A stretch of DNA of 19,817 bases, from assembly GCA_003242505.1 (NCBI GenBank), contig QGUP01000006.1, positions 1 through 19,817 of the forward strand. Reading direction: 5' to 3'. Shown one piece after another: positions 7,286 through 13,898 of the stretch. Position 1 is the stretch's first letter. Each line of letters opens with the position of its first letter. The stretch comes from Bacillota bacterium (GTDB lineage Bacteria; Bacillota; Sulfobacillia; Symbiobacteriales; ZC4RG38). The notes under the pieces were generated by a model. It made no database searches. It had not been told where the DNA came from and saw nothing but the letters and a program-made list of their open reading frames with translations. The translations under genes were made by a program, and so were the position numbers.

Positions 7286-8426
7286 CCGGCGACTCCCCCT
7301 TCACAAGGACCTGACCGCTCTGGACCCGGAAGAGGCGGTATTCCGCCGGCCAGCGGCGGATCATCAGGTCTGCCGCGTCGGTGCAGCTGATAAAGGTCTG
7401 CACCCCGGTCTCCACCGCCTGGAGCAGGTAGTTCCGGCGGCCCGGGTCCAGTTCGGACATGACGTCGTCCAGGAGCAGTACCGGCGCCTCGCCGATAATC
7501 TCCCGCATGAACTGGATCTCGGCGAGTTTCAGGGCCAGGACCGCGGTCCGTTGCTGCCCCTGGGAGGCATAGAGCCGGGCTTCCTGGCCGTTGATGTGGA
7601 AGAGCAGGTCGTCCCGGTGGGGCCCGACCAGGGTGGTCCCCCGGGCCATCTCCTCCCGGCGGAGGCGCCCGAGGCGGGCCCGGAACTGATCCCGGACCGC
7701 GGCAAGGGCCTCCTGGGAGAGGGCGGCGGGCAGTTCGCCGACGGTGCTCACGTACCGGAAGGTGAGCTCTTCCCGGCCGTCGCTCAGCCGGCGGTGGTAG
7801 TCGGCGGCCAGGGCGCCGAGGCGCCGGACCGCGGCCTGCCGGCGGAGGAGGATCTCGGCCCCCGCGTGGACGATCTGTTCGTCCCAGGTCTCCAGGAGTT
7901 CCGGGGTCAGGCTCCGCTCCGCCGCCTGCCGGAGCAGGGCGTTCCGCTGCTGGAGCGCCCGCAGGTAGACCTGCAGGTGGTGGAGGTAGGTCGGAGAGAC
8001 CTGGGAGAGCTCGATGTCGAGGAACCGCCGGCGGCCGGCGGGAGCGCCCTTGATCAGCTGCAGGTCATCGGGGGAGAAGAAGACCACCGCCAGCTTCCCC
8101 ACCAGGGAGGCGATCCGCTTCTCTGGGATCCCGTTGATCCGGAGGCTCTTCCGGGACTCCAGGCCGTATTGCAGGGCCAGGGTCAGTTCCCCGGTCTTGC
8201 GGACCACCCGGGCCTCGACCCGGAGTTCGGCGTGCCCCTGCTGGATCAGTTCCTGGTCCCGGCTGGTGCGGTGGGACTTGCCGGTGGCAAGGAAATAGAT
8301 GGCCTCCAGGAGATTGGTCTTCCCCTGAGCGTTTTCGCCGTAAACGATGTTCAGCCCTGGGGAAAAGGTCAGGTCAAGCTCCTGGTAGTTGCGGAAATGC
8401 TGGAGACGAAGGGCAGCGAGATACAC
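7263..8426 (-). CDS. recF: DNA replication and repair protein RecF
   Basis: 387 residues. RecF is an SMC-like ATPase that binds gapped DNA and, with RecO and RecR, loads RecA onto SSB-coated single strands. Walker A is GENAQGKT (30-37). The ABC-type signature lies in SQGQQRTAVLALKLAEI, and Walker B is VLLLDDVMSELD. The chosen start is GTG at 8426 (giving MYLAALRLQHFRNY), with GGAAGGAG 8 bases upstream, because B. subtilis RecF also begins with Met-Tyr. Another GTG at 8435 would add three residues but overlaps the ribosome binding site. The 3' end overlaps remB. It sits in the usual place after dnaN and the S4-domain gene, on the same strand, and is probably co-transcribed with them. Confidence 0.97.
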   Translation of the reverse strand: MYLAALRLQHFRNYQELDLTFSPGLNIVYGENAQGKTNLLEAIYFLATGKSHRTSRDQELIQQGHAELRVEARVVRKTGELTLALQYGLESRKSLRINGIPEKRIASLVGKLAVVFFSPDDLQLIKGAPAGRRRFLDIELSQVSPTYLHHLQVYLRALQQRNALLRQAAERSLTPELLETWDEQIVHAGAEILLRRQAAVRRLGALAADYHRRLSDGREELTFRYVSTVGELPAALSQEALAAVRDQFRARLGRLRREEMARGTTLVGPHRDDLLFHINGQEARLYASQGQQRTAVLALKLAEIQFMREIIGEAPVLLLDDVMSELDPGRRNYLLQAVETGVQTFISCTDAADLMIRRWPAEYRLFRVQSGQVLVKGESPDVSSPGG

Positions 8427-8506
8427 GCCGCGCACTCCTTCCGGGCCCTGGCTCCCGGGCGGGGCAGGCTATCGGCCATGCCCATGCACGTCGGCACAGC
8501 CGGCCG

Positions 8507-8746
8507 CTACCCGTTGCCCCGGGCCGCGGGGGCGGCGGTGACCACCCACTCCCCGTGGCCTTCCCAGGTCACCCGGTCGCCGGGGACGAGTTTGCGGCCC
8601 CGGCGGGTCTCCACCTCCCCGTTGACCCTGACCTGGCCGGCCTGAATCACCTGCTTGGCTCGGCCCCCGGTGGGGACCGCCCGGACCAGTTTCAGCAGAT
8701 CTCCGAGGGTGATGTACGGGGTCCGGATTGGGACCTCTGCCGCCAC
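8507..8746 (-). CDS. rlbA: S4-domain RNA-binding protein (YaaA/RlbA family)
   Basis: About 79 residues, the usual length of the small S4-domain protein coded between dnaN and recF in Firmicutes (yaaA in B. subtilis, also named rlbA; unrelated to E. coli YaaA). The S4 signature is clear: ITLGDLLKLVRAVPTGGRAKQVIQAGQVRVNGEVETRR, followed by GRKLVPGDRVTW. S4 domains bind structured RNA, and a link to ribosome assembly is likely. The preferred start is GTG at 8746, 6 bases after GGAGGG; the ATG at 8752 is only one base from that site. A much longer in-frame reading from 8875 would overlap dnaN by over 100 bp with low-complexity residues and is not credible. It starts 16 bases after the dnaN stop, so the two are probably coupled. 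Confidence 0.85.
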   Translation of the reverse strand: MAAEVPIRTPYITLGDLLKLVRAVPTGGRAKQVIQAGQVRVNGEVETRRGRKLVPGDRVTWEGHGEWVVTAAPAARGNG

Positions 8747-8762
8747 CTGCATCCCTCCGGGG

Positions 8763-9869
8763 TTAGTAGGTGATAAGCGGCAGGACGACATACAGGTAGT
8801 GGCTGGTACCGGTGGTGCCGCTGATCCGGCTGGGGTTGCGGCTGCCGGAGAACTCGAAGAGGAAGTCCGGGTCATCCAGTACCTTCAGCCCCTCGATGAG
8901 GTAGCGGGCGTTGAAGCCGATCTCGAGGGGATCCCCCTCCAGGGTGAGGGGAAGTTCCTCCTGGACCTGGGCCACCTCGGGGGTGTTGGCCCGGATGACC
9001 ATGGCGTCGGGGCCGACCTCCAGCTTAATCGCCCCGTCCTTGGTGGTGAGGGCGGCCCGCTCCACGGCCTCGAGGAACTGCTCCTTGTTGAGGGTCGCCC
9101 GGGTCCCGTAGGACTGGGGGATGAGCCGGAGCACGTCGGGGTACTGCCCCTCGAGGAGCCGGGAGATCACCCGGACGGAACCCAGGTCGAAGAAAGCCTG
9201 GTTGCCCGTGATGGCCACCCGGGCCTCGGCTTCCGGATCCGTGGAGAGGACCCTGGCGAGTTCGTTCAGGGACCGGCTGGGTACGATCGCCTGGACCGAC
9301 AGATGCTGGGGGTTCCGGGCCGGAACCCAGGTGTGGGCGATGCGGACGCTGTCGGTGGCGACCCCGGAAAGCTGCTCGCCGCTCAGGGTGATGTAGACCC
9401 CGGTGAGATACGGGCGGGTCTCGTCGTGGGCCGCGGCGAAGGAGGTCTGCCGGATGAGGTCCCGGAGGGCCGGCTGGCTGACGATGAAGTGGGACTCATC
9501 TCCGGGCTGCGGGATCTGGGGGAACTGGTCCGCGGGGAAGCCGTGGAGGAGGTACTGGGACCGGCCCCAGCGGATGGTCGCGGTGTAGTGGCCGGGGTCG
9601 ACGGCGATCTCCAGGTCCCCGAAGGGGATCCGGCGGATGAGGTCGGTGAGGAGTTTGGCCGGCAGGACGATGGAGCCTTCGGCCTGGACCTGGGCCGCGG
9701 CGGAGGCCTCGATGGCCAGTTCGAGGTCCGTGGCCCGAAGGAGCAGGTGGTCGGACCTGGCCTCGAGGAGCACCCCGGAGAGCACCGGGATGGTGCTCTT
9801 GGACGAGACGGCCTTGGAGACGGTGCTGAGGGCTTCGGCCAGGGTCTCCTGGGGTACGATGGCTCGCAC
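8763..9869 (-). CDS. dnaN: DNA polymerase III sliding clamp (beta subunit)
   Basis: 368 residues, normal for the clamp. It encircles DNA as a dimeric ring and tethers the replicative polymerase and many repair proteins. The N-terminal domain begins VRAIVPQETLAEALSTVSKAVSSK and contains IPVLSGVLLEA. The central domain has FPQIP, ATDSVRIA and VPSRSLNELARVL. The C-terminal domain has ARYLIEGLKVLDD, and the protein ends YVVLPLITY, a variant of the usual hydrophobic-pocket MPxR/L end. The start is GTG at 9869, 8 bases after AAGGAGGA; the longer in-frame reading upstream is Arg/Pro-rich and runs into the origin. It is 454 bp downstream of dnaA with origin DNA between. Confidence 0.97.
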   Translation of the reverse strand: MRAIVPQETLAEALSTVSKAVSSKSTIPVLSGVLLEARSDHLLLRATDLELAIEASAAAQVQAEGSIVLPAKLLTDLIRRIPFGDLEIAVDPGHYTATIRWGRSQYLLHGFPADQFPQIPQPGDESHFIVSQPALRDLIRQTSFAAAHDETRPYLTGVYITLSGEQLSGVATDSVRIAHTWVPARNPQHLSVQAIVPSRSLNELARVLSTDPEAEARVAITGNQAFFDLGSVRVISRLLEGQYPDVLRLIPQSYGTRATLNKEQFLEAVERAALTTKDGAIKLEVGPDAMVIRANTPEVAQVQEELPLTLEGDPLEIGFNARYLIEGLKVLDDPDFLFEFSGSRNPSRISGTTGTSHYLYVVLPLITY

Positions 9870-10323
9870 TGGGCCTTCCTCCTTTACTGGGGACTGGGCC
9901 TGGCAGCGACGGCGCCGGCCGGTCGCGGGCGGCTTGGCTCTCTCTAAGCTAGCTTTAACAACTTGTCCGGGTGGGTAACAGGGTGGCCTGGGTACCGGGG
10001 TTGGGGCCCGGCGGGGCTCTGGTCGGCGGGGCGGGATCCCCGCGGATACAGGATTCAGGTTCGCGCGGTTCGCGCGATCAGCCGCGCGCGTCATTGCAAA
10101 TGTGGATATGTGGAGAAGTCCGTGGATATCTGTCTCCAGGCGGCCTGGGTGGCGCGGCGGACCTGTGGACAGGTGGATGGAGAGGGGGAGGCTCGTCCAC
10201 AGGCAGCCGCGCAGGGAGCGGGCCCGGGCCCGACCCTACCCCCAGGTTAGGCACAGGCCGGTCCACATCTTGTCCACAGGGGCCTGGGCCAGGGGTGGGG
10301 TCCGGTGCCCGGGCTGCCGACGG
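9870..10323. other. oriC: oriC, dnaA-dnaN sub-region with DnaA-box cluster
   Basis: A 454-bp non-coding stretch between dnaN and dnaA. Near-consensus DnaA boxes (consensus TTATNCACA) are: minus strand at 10101-10109 (ATATCCACA), 10109-10117 (TTCTCCACA), 10121-10129 (ATATCCACG) and 10164-10172 (CTGTCCACA); plus strand at 10193-10201 (TCGTCCACA), 10247-10255 (TTAGGCACA) and 10270-10278 (TTGTCCACA). Several differ by a single base. A CGCG-rich block (10059-10090) follows towards dnaN, and then a short AT-richer patch (9941-9965) containing the palindrome AAGCTAGCTT. By analogy with B. subtilis, where melting occurs between dnaA and dnaN, this is the likely unwinding side, but no clear DnaA-trio element was seen. 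Confidence 0.75.
10059..10090. repeat. CGCG-rich repeat inside oriC
   Basis: GTTCGCGCG occurs twice in perfect tandem (10059-10067 and 10068-10076), followed within a few bases by CCGCGCGCG (10082-10090). The block lies next to the innermost DnaA box on the dnaN side. A GC-rich cluster beside strong boxes is a known feature of Bacillus-type origins, though this one is unusually regular. Confidence 0.6.
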
Positions 10324-11679
10324 TCAGAGGCTCTTGATCCGGTTGATCAGATGTTCAATGTCGGCGGCCAGGGACGGATCCCGTTTCATGTCCTCGGAGA
10401 TCTTTTCGCAGGCGTGGATCACGGTGGTATGATCCCGGCCGCCGAACTCCTCGCCGATCTTGGGCAGGGAGTAGTCGGTCAGTTCCCGGGAGAGGTACAT
10501 GGCCACCTGCCGGGGGAAGGCGACGTTCCGGGTCCGCTTGCGGACCTTGAGGTCTTCCACCTTCAGGCCGTAGTAATCGGCCACCACCTGCATGATGGTC
10601 TCGATGGTCACCTGCCGGGGCCGGGGCGGGGGCAGGATGTCCTTGAGGGCGTGCATCGCCATCTCCAGGGTGATGGGGCTGCGCATCATCCCGGAGTAGG
10701 CCACCACCCGGGTGAGGGCGCCCTCCAGCTCCCGGATGTTGGTCTCGATGTGGGTGGCGATGTAGACCACCACGTCGTCGGGGACGTCGAGGTTCTCCAG
10801 CTGGGCCTTCTTCCGGAGGATGGCGATCCGGGTCTCCAGGTCCGGGGGCTGGATGTCGCAGATCAGGCCCCATTCGAACCGGGAGCGGAGCCGGTCCTCC
10901 AGGGTGGGGATCTCCTTGGGCGGCCGGTCCGAGGAGATGACGATCTGCTTGTTGGCCTCGTGGATGGCGTTGAAGGTGTGGTAGAACTCCTCCTGGGTCC
11001 GCTCCTTGCCGGCGAGGAACTGGATGTCGTCGATCAGCAGAACATCGACGTTCCGGTACCGGTTCTGGAACTCGGCGATCTTGTCATCTCGGATACTGTT
11101 GATAAATTCATTTGTAAAGGTTTCGGTGCTGACGTACGCCACCCGCATCCGGGGGTTCTGGGCCAGGACGTAGTGGCCGATGGCGTGCATGAGGTGAGTC
11201 TTCCCCAGCCCCACGCCGCCGTAGATGAAGAGGGGGTTGTAGGCCCGCGCGGGGGCTTCCGCCACCGCCAGGGCGGCGGCGTGGGCGAACCGGTTGGAGT
11301 TGCCGACGACAAAGGTATCAAAGGTGTACTTGGGGTTGAGGGGTTTGAAGGAGTCGTTCTCCCCCGCTGTCCCACCGGTGGCCGGGGCCGCCGCCGAGGA
11401 GAGGTTGCTGCTGTCCTCGTGAAGGCCCTCCCCGGGCAGGACAAAGCGCAGGTCGACCTGCCGCTTGGTGATCTCCCGCAGGGTCTGGCGGATCAGGGAG
11501 GCATAGCGGGACTCGAGGCGGTCCTTGGCAAACTCGTTTTGGACCCCGACCACCAGGGTGTCGCCGGTGAAGGCCAGGGGCCTGGTCTTCTTCAGCCAGG
11601 CCTCGAAACTGGCCTGCGGCAGCTGTCGCTCCAGGACTTCCAGGGCCTGTGTCCAGACGTGCTGGAGTTCATTCTGCAT
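10324..11679 (-). CDS. dnaA: Chromosomal replication initiator DnaA
   Basis: 451 residues, typical for the family. DnaA binds DnaA boxes and, as an ATP-bound filament, melts the origin and loads the helicase. Domain I is the N-terminal 80 residues (LPQASFEAWLKKTRPL). A low-complexity linker (about 85-110) is domain II. The AAA+ core has Walker A GGVGLGKTH (154-162), Walker B LLIDDIQFL (214-222), and the SRFEWGL arginine-finger region (266-272). Domain IV has the DNA-binding signature GGRDHTTVIHACEKI (413-427). The start is taken as ATG at 11679; GTG immediately before it (11682) is in frame and lies 10 rather than 13 bases from GGAGG, so it may be the real start. The gene has its own promoter with DnaA boxes, suggesting autoregulation. 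Confidence 0.97.
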   Translation of the reverse strand: MQNELQHVWTQALEVLERQLPQASFEAWLKKTRPLAFTGDTLVVGVQNEFAKDRLESRYASLIRQTLREITKRQVDLRFVLPGEGLHEDSSNLSSAAAPATGGTAGENDSFKPLNPKYTFDTFVVGNSNRFAHAAALAVAEAPARAYNPLFIYGGVGLGKTHLMHAIGHYVLAQNPRMRVAYVSTETFTNEFINSIRDDKIAEFQNRYRNVDVLLIDDIQFLAGKERTQEEFYHTFNAIHEANKQIVISSDRPPKEIPTLEDRLRSRFEWGLICDIQPPDLETRIAILRKKAQLENLDVPDDVVVYIATHIETNIRELEGALTRVVAYSGMMRSPITLEMAMHALKDILPPPRPRQVTIETIMQVVADYYGLKVEDLKVRKRTRNVAFPRQVAMYLSRELTDYSLPKIGEEFGGRDHTTVIHACEKISEDMKRDPSLAADIEHLINRIKSL

Positions 11680-11682
11680 CAC

Positions 11683-12090
11683 AGGGAAGCAGCCTCCTCG
11701 GCAGGACAGGGAGTCAGGACCCCCCGGAGGGGCGGACGGTTGGCGGGGCAGTATCAACAGGTTGTTCACATCGTTATCCACAAGGTGTGCATAAAACGAT
11801 TTGAGCCTGGCCACCTCGTGCCCGGGAGCACGAGAGTGGTCGGGCTGTACAGTTCATCTTAGCAAATCAGCCAGGAGTTATCAACAACCGGCGCCGGCCG
11901 TCGGTGGACAGGAGGGGGCCTTTCCTGGGGATAAGGTGGGACTCTCCGGGGATAAGGGGTGGAAAGGCTGTGGACAGGACCTGGGGCTGTGGGAAAGGTG
12001 TGGGTGAAGATGTGGAGGAGGCCTGGAGCCGGCCTGGCGGGCGGACGGGAACCGGATCTCCCCGGCTGAGGGAGGGTGTGGAAACTGGGG
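11683..12090. other. oriC: oriC, sub-region upstream of dnaA with DnaA-box cluster
   Basis: Non-coding DNA in the divergent gap between dnaA and rpmH. Perfect DnaA boxes are TTATCCACA on the plus strand (11774-11782) and TTATGCACA on the minus strand (11794-11786), facing each other with a 3-base gap. Near-consensus boxes are TTGTTCACA (11762-11770), TTATCAACA (11878-11886) and TTATCCCCA on the minus strand (11934-11926). A run of weaker minus-strand half-boxes (TGTGG on the plus strand) starts at 11969, 11988, 11999, 12011 and 12077. This corresponds to the B. subtilis origin part upstream of dnaA. Together with the dnaA-dnaN cluster it suggests a bipartite origin. Confidence 0.8.
11856..11884 (-). 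promoter_or_regulatory. dnaA promoter, overlapped by a DnaA-box-like site
   Basis: On the minus strand TTGATA (11884-11879), a 17-base spacer and TAAGAT (11861-11856) make a good sigma-A promoter, giving a leader of about 170 bases before dnaA. A near-consensus DnaA box (11878-11886) covers the -35, and the two perfect boxes lie in the transcribed leader about 55-75 bases past the start site. This layout would let DnaA repress its own gene. Confidence 0.75.
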
Positions 12091-12215
12091 ATAGCAGGCC
12101 GACCGCTGGCCGGTGAGAAGAAGCTGGCGGGGCGGGGTTGCAGCGGCGGGAGCCCATCGGGTATTTGTGAGGTAAGAGGCGCAGACCGCCAGGGGACCGG
12201 GGACAACGGACAAAC
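12091..12215. other. Non-coding stretch between oriC boxes and the rpmH promoter
   Basis: No gene or clear site seen; GC-rich, with no DnaA box of two or fewer mismatches noticed by eye. Confidence 0.4.
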
Positions 12216-12245
12216 TTGACAGTGAAAACCGTGCTCGGCTATCAT
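12216..12245 (+). promoter_or_regulatory. rpmH promoter
   Basis: A perfect -35 TTGACA (12216-12221), an 18-base spacer, and -10 TATCAT (12240-12245), 40 bases before the rpmH start. It is the strongest-looking plus-strand promoter in the window and marks the start of the rightward arm. Confidence 0.85.
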
Positions 12246-12285
12246 TGCGGGTGTGTCTTTTTCGGGCCAATGGGGGTGAACGGGC

Positions 12286-12420
12286 GTGAAGCGGACCTAC
12301 CAACCGCACAACCTGCGCCGGAAGCGCACCCACGGGTTTCGGAAGCGGATGCGCACCAGGGCGGGTCGGAAGGTGCTGCGGGCCCGGCGGCTCAAGGGTC
12401 GGAAGCGGCTGACCGTGTGA
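12286..12420 (+). CDS. rpmH: Ribosomal protein bL34
   Basis: 44 residues, very basic, beginning MKRTYQPHNLRRKRTHGFRK and ending LKGRKRLTV; this is the invariant L34 pattern and length. It is a component of the large ribosomal subunit. The start is GTG at 12286; the upstream GGGGGTGA is a modest ribosome binding site. The gene is too short to stand out among longer frames. It is the first rightward gene, with a near-consensus promoter 40 bases upstream and an intrinsic terminator directly behind it, and it has the conserved position next to rnpA and dnaA. Confidence 0.97.
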   Translation: MKRTYQPHNLRRKRTHGFRKRMRTRAGRKVLRARRLKGRKRLTV

Positions 12421-12447
12421 GGTCGCGGACCTTTGCCGCGGCCTTTT
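12421..12447 (+). terminator. Intrinsic terminator / attenuator between rpmH and rnpA
   Basis: Starting at the base after the rpmH stop, GGTCGCGG (12421-12428) pairs with CCGCGGCC (12436-12443; one G-U pair) around a 7-base loop and is followed by TTTTTT. It should end most rpmH transcripts and let only a fraction continue into rnpA, which matches the very different amounts needed of L34 and RNase P protein. Confidence 0.85.
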
Positions 12448-12502
12448 TTCATAAGTGGGGTCCCCAGGAACGGGTCGGGAAAAGGGGTCCCCGGATGGGG
12501 CG

Positions 12503-12556
12503 ATGGTGAACAAACCCCAGAGGATGCCGCTCTTCCGCGGCGGTGGCAACCTGTGA
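12503..12556 (+). CDS. Possible 17-codon leader ORF overlapping the rnpA start
   Basis: ATG at 12503 opens a short frame (MVNKPQRMPLFRGGGNL) whose TGA overlaps the GTG of rnpA by four bases (GTGA). rnpA itself lacks a clear ribosome binding site, so translation of this short frame could feed ribosomes to rnpA by coupling. The short frame also has only a weak site. Nothing else marks it as real, so this is a tentative call. Confidence 0.25.
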   Translation: MVNKPQRMPLFRGGGNL

Positions 12557-12987
12557 AACGGCGGTATCGGATCCGAACCCGGGGGGAGTTTCTCCGGGTC
12601 TATGAAGGGGGCCGCTCCGTCGCCAACCAGGCCGCGGTGCTGTACGCGGTGCGGACGGGAACCCCGGAGTCCCGGGTTGGCTTTGCCGTAGGCAAGAAAC
12701 TGGGTTCTGCCGTGGTCCGGAACCGGGCCAAGCGGCGGGTCCGGGAGGCGGTGCGGCTCCTCTGGCCCGCGGTCAAGGGGGGCGGGGCCTTTGTGGTGAT
12801 TGCCCGGAGGCCGGCGCTGGACATGCCCTTTTCGGAGCTGTTGCGGAAGACCGCCGAACTGTTTCGCCGGGCTGGCTTTCTGAAAGAGAAGGACCCGCGG
12901 GTCCGGGCCCTGCTGGGGCCGAGGGGACGGCCGGGCGGCGGCCGGGCTCAGCCCCAGGGGCCGGCGGGAGGCGAAGCGAAGGCGTGA
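12553..12987 (+). CDS. rnpA: Ribonuclease P protein component
   Basis: 144 residues. This is the protein subunit of RNase P, which helps the catalytic RNA bind the 5' leader of precursor tRNAs. The RNase P signature is clear: RVGFAVGKKLGSAVVRNRAKRRVREAVR, including the RNR motif. The first residues (MKRRYRIRTRGEFLRVYEGG) align with the usual N-terminus. The start is GTG at 12553, the only sensible start, with just GGCGGTGG upstream as a weak ribosome binding site. The tail after about residue 115 is a Gly/Pro/Arg-rich extension that makes it roughly 25 residues longer than B. subtilis RnpA. The stop overlaps the yidD start. Confidence 0.95.
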   Translation: MKRRYRIRTRGEFLRVYEGGRSVANQAAVLYAVRTGTPESRVGFAVGKKLGSAVVRNRAKRRVREAVRLLWPAVKGGGAFVVIARRPALDMPFSELLRKTAELFRRAGFLKEKDPRVRALLGPRGRPGGGRAQPQGPAGGEAKA

Positions 12988-13205
12988 TGGCACTGCGGCG
13001 GGTGGCTGTCCTGGCGATCCGGTTCTACCAGGTGGCGCTCTCCCCGCTGAAGGGGGGGCCGACGTGCCGCTTCTACCCGTCCTGTTCCCAGTACGCCCTG
13101 GAGGCGGTGGAGCGGTATGGGGTCATCCGGGGCGGCTGGTTGGCGTTGCGGCGCATCCTCAGGTGCCATCCCTTCCACCCGGGCGGGTACGACCCGGTTC
13201 CGTAA
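12984..13205 (+). CDS. yidD: Membrane protein insertion efficiency factor YidD
   Basis: 72-73 residues. The family core is unmistakable: FYQVALSPLKG, CRFYPSCSQYALEAVERYG and ILRCHPFHPGGYDPVP, with three conserved cysteines. YidD is a small peripheral inner-membrane protein that assists YidC in membrane insertion. The start is GTG at 12984 or ATG at 12987; either way it overlaps the rnpA stop, indicating translational coupling. It is always found between rnpA and yidC, as here. Confidence 0.95.
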   Translation: MMALRRVAVLAIRFYQVALSPLKGGPTCRFYPSCSQYALEAVERYGVIRGGWLALRRILRCHPFHPGGYDPVP

Positions 13206-13232
13206 AGGGTAGCGCAGGGAGGTTGTCCGGGG

Positions 13233-13898
13233 TTGAATCTGCTGGAGCAGCTGATGAGCCAGGGGTTGGCCTGGCTGTACCGGGTGACCGGGGACTATGC
13301 CCTGGCCATCATCTTGCTGACGGTGGCCATCCGGGTCTTGCTGGCCCCCCTGTACATGTACCAGATGAAGAGCATGAAGCGGATGCAGGAACTGCAGCCC
13401 AAGATCAAGGAGCTGCAGGAGAAGTACCAGTCCCAGCCAGAAAAGTTTCAGCAGGAGATGGTCAACCTCTACCGGGAGCACCGGGTGAATCCCTTCTCCG
13501 GGTGCCTGCCCCTTCTGATCCAGATGCCGTTCTTGTGGGCGATTTTCCAGGTTTTGTACAACTTTCAGTACGTGGACCTGCAGGGCAATCCCATCACGCC
13601 GACCCTCTTTGGCACCAGCATCGTCCTGAACCAGCCGGACGTCTGGTACCGGTTGCCGCTGCTCTCGGGGCTGGTCACCTTTGTCCAGAGCTGGCTGTCG
13701 ATGCCGAGCGGCGCCGCGGATCCCAACGCCCGGATGATGACCTACTTCATGCCGGTGCTCATCGTCTGGTTTACCACCAAGTACCCGGCGGGACTGGCTC
13801 TGTACTGGCTGGTGACCACCCTCGTGGGTCTGATCCAGCAGGCCATCTACCCGGGGTTCCCTGCGTTGCAGCCCAAGAAGGAGGCGGCTGCGAAGTGA
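13233..13898 (+). CDS. yidC: Membrane protein insertase YidC/Oxa1 (SpoIIIJ type)
   Basis: 221 residues. It inserts proteins into the cytoplasmic membrane, alone or with SecYEG. The first hydrophobic helix contains the functionally important arginine (ILLTVAIRVLLAPLY, about Arg34), followed by the cytoplasmic helical hairpin (KSMKRMQELQPKIKELQEKY), NPFSGCLPLLIQMPFLWAIF, and further membrane helices (PLLSGLVTFVQSWL, MMTYFMPVLIVWF, ALYWLVTTLVGLIQQAI). The start is TTG at 13233, 10 bases after GGGAGG. Unlike B. subtilis SpoIIIJ there is no N-terminal lipoprotein signal, so this is a short YidC starting directly at the core. The stop overlaps the start of jag by four bases. Confidence 0.96.
   Translation: MNLLEQLMSQGLAWLYRVTGDYALAIILLTVAIRVLLAPLYMYQMKSMKRMQELQPKIKELQEKYQSQPEKFQQEMVNLYREHRVNPFSGCLPLLIQMPFLWAIFQVLYNFQYVDLQGNPITPTLFGTSIVLNQPDVWYRLPLLSGLVTFVQSWLSMPSGAADPNARMMTYFMPVLIVWFTTKYPAGLALYWLVTTLVGLIQQAIYPGFPALQPKKEAAAK

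Noticed and set aside
8747..8875. N-terminal extension of the S4-domain protein into dnaN
   Set aside because: The extra 41-43 residues are Ser/Pro/Ala-rich, overlap the dnaN coding sequence and lack a ribosome binding site, whereas GGAGGG sits at the inner start.
9870..10094. Longer DnaN reading that starts in the origin
   Set aside because: The extra residues are Arg/Pro-rich and unlike any clamp; GTG at 9869 has AAGGAGGA at the right distance.
10102..11862. A 586-codon plus-strand frame opposite dnaA
   Set aside because: It mirrors dnaA codons and runs through the DnaA boxes; no ribosome binding site or domain.
12421..12552. Thermus-like arrangement with rpmH embedded in an extended rnpA
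   Set aside because: The rnpA frame has no start within or before rpmH; it first opens after the rpmH stop, and a terminator lies between the two genes.
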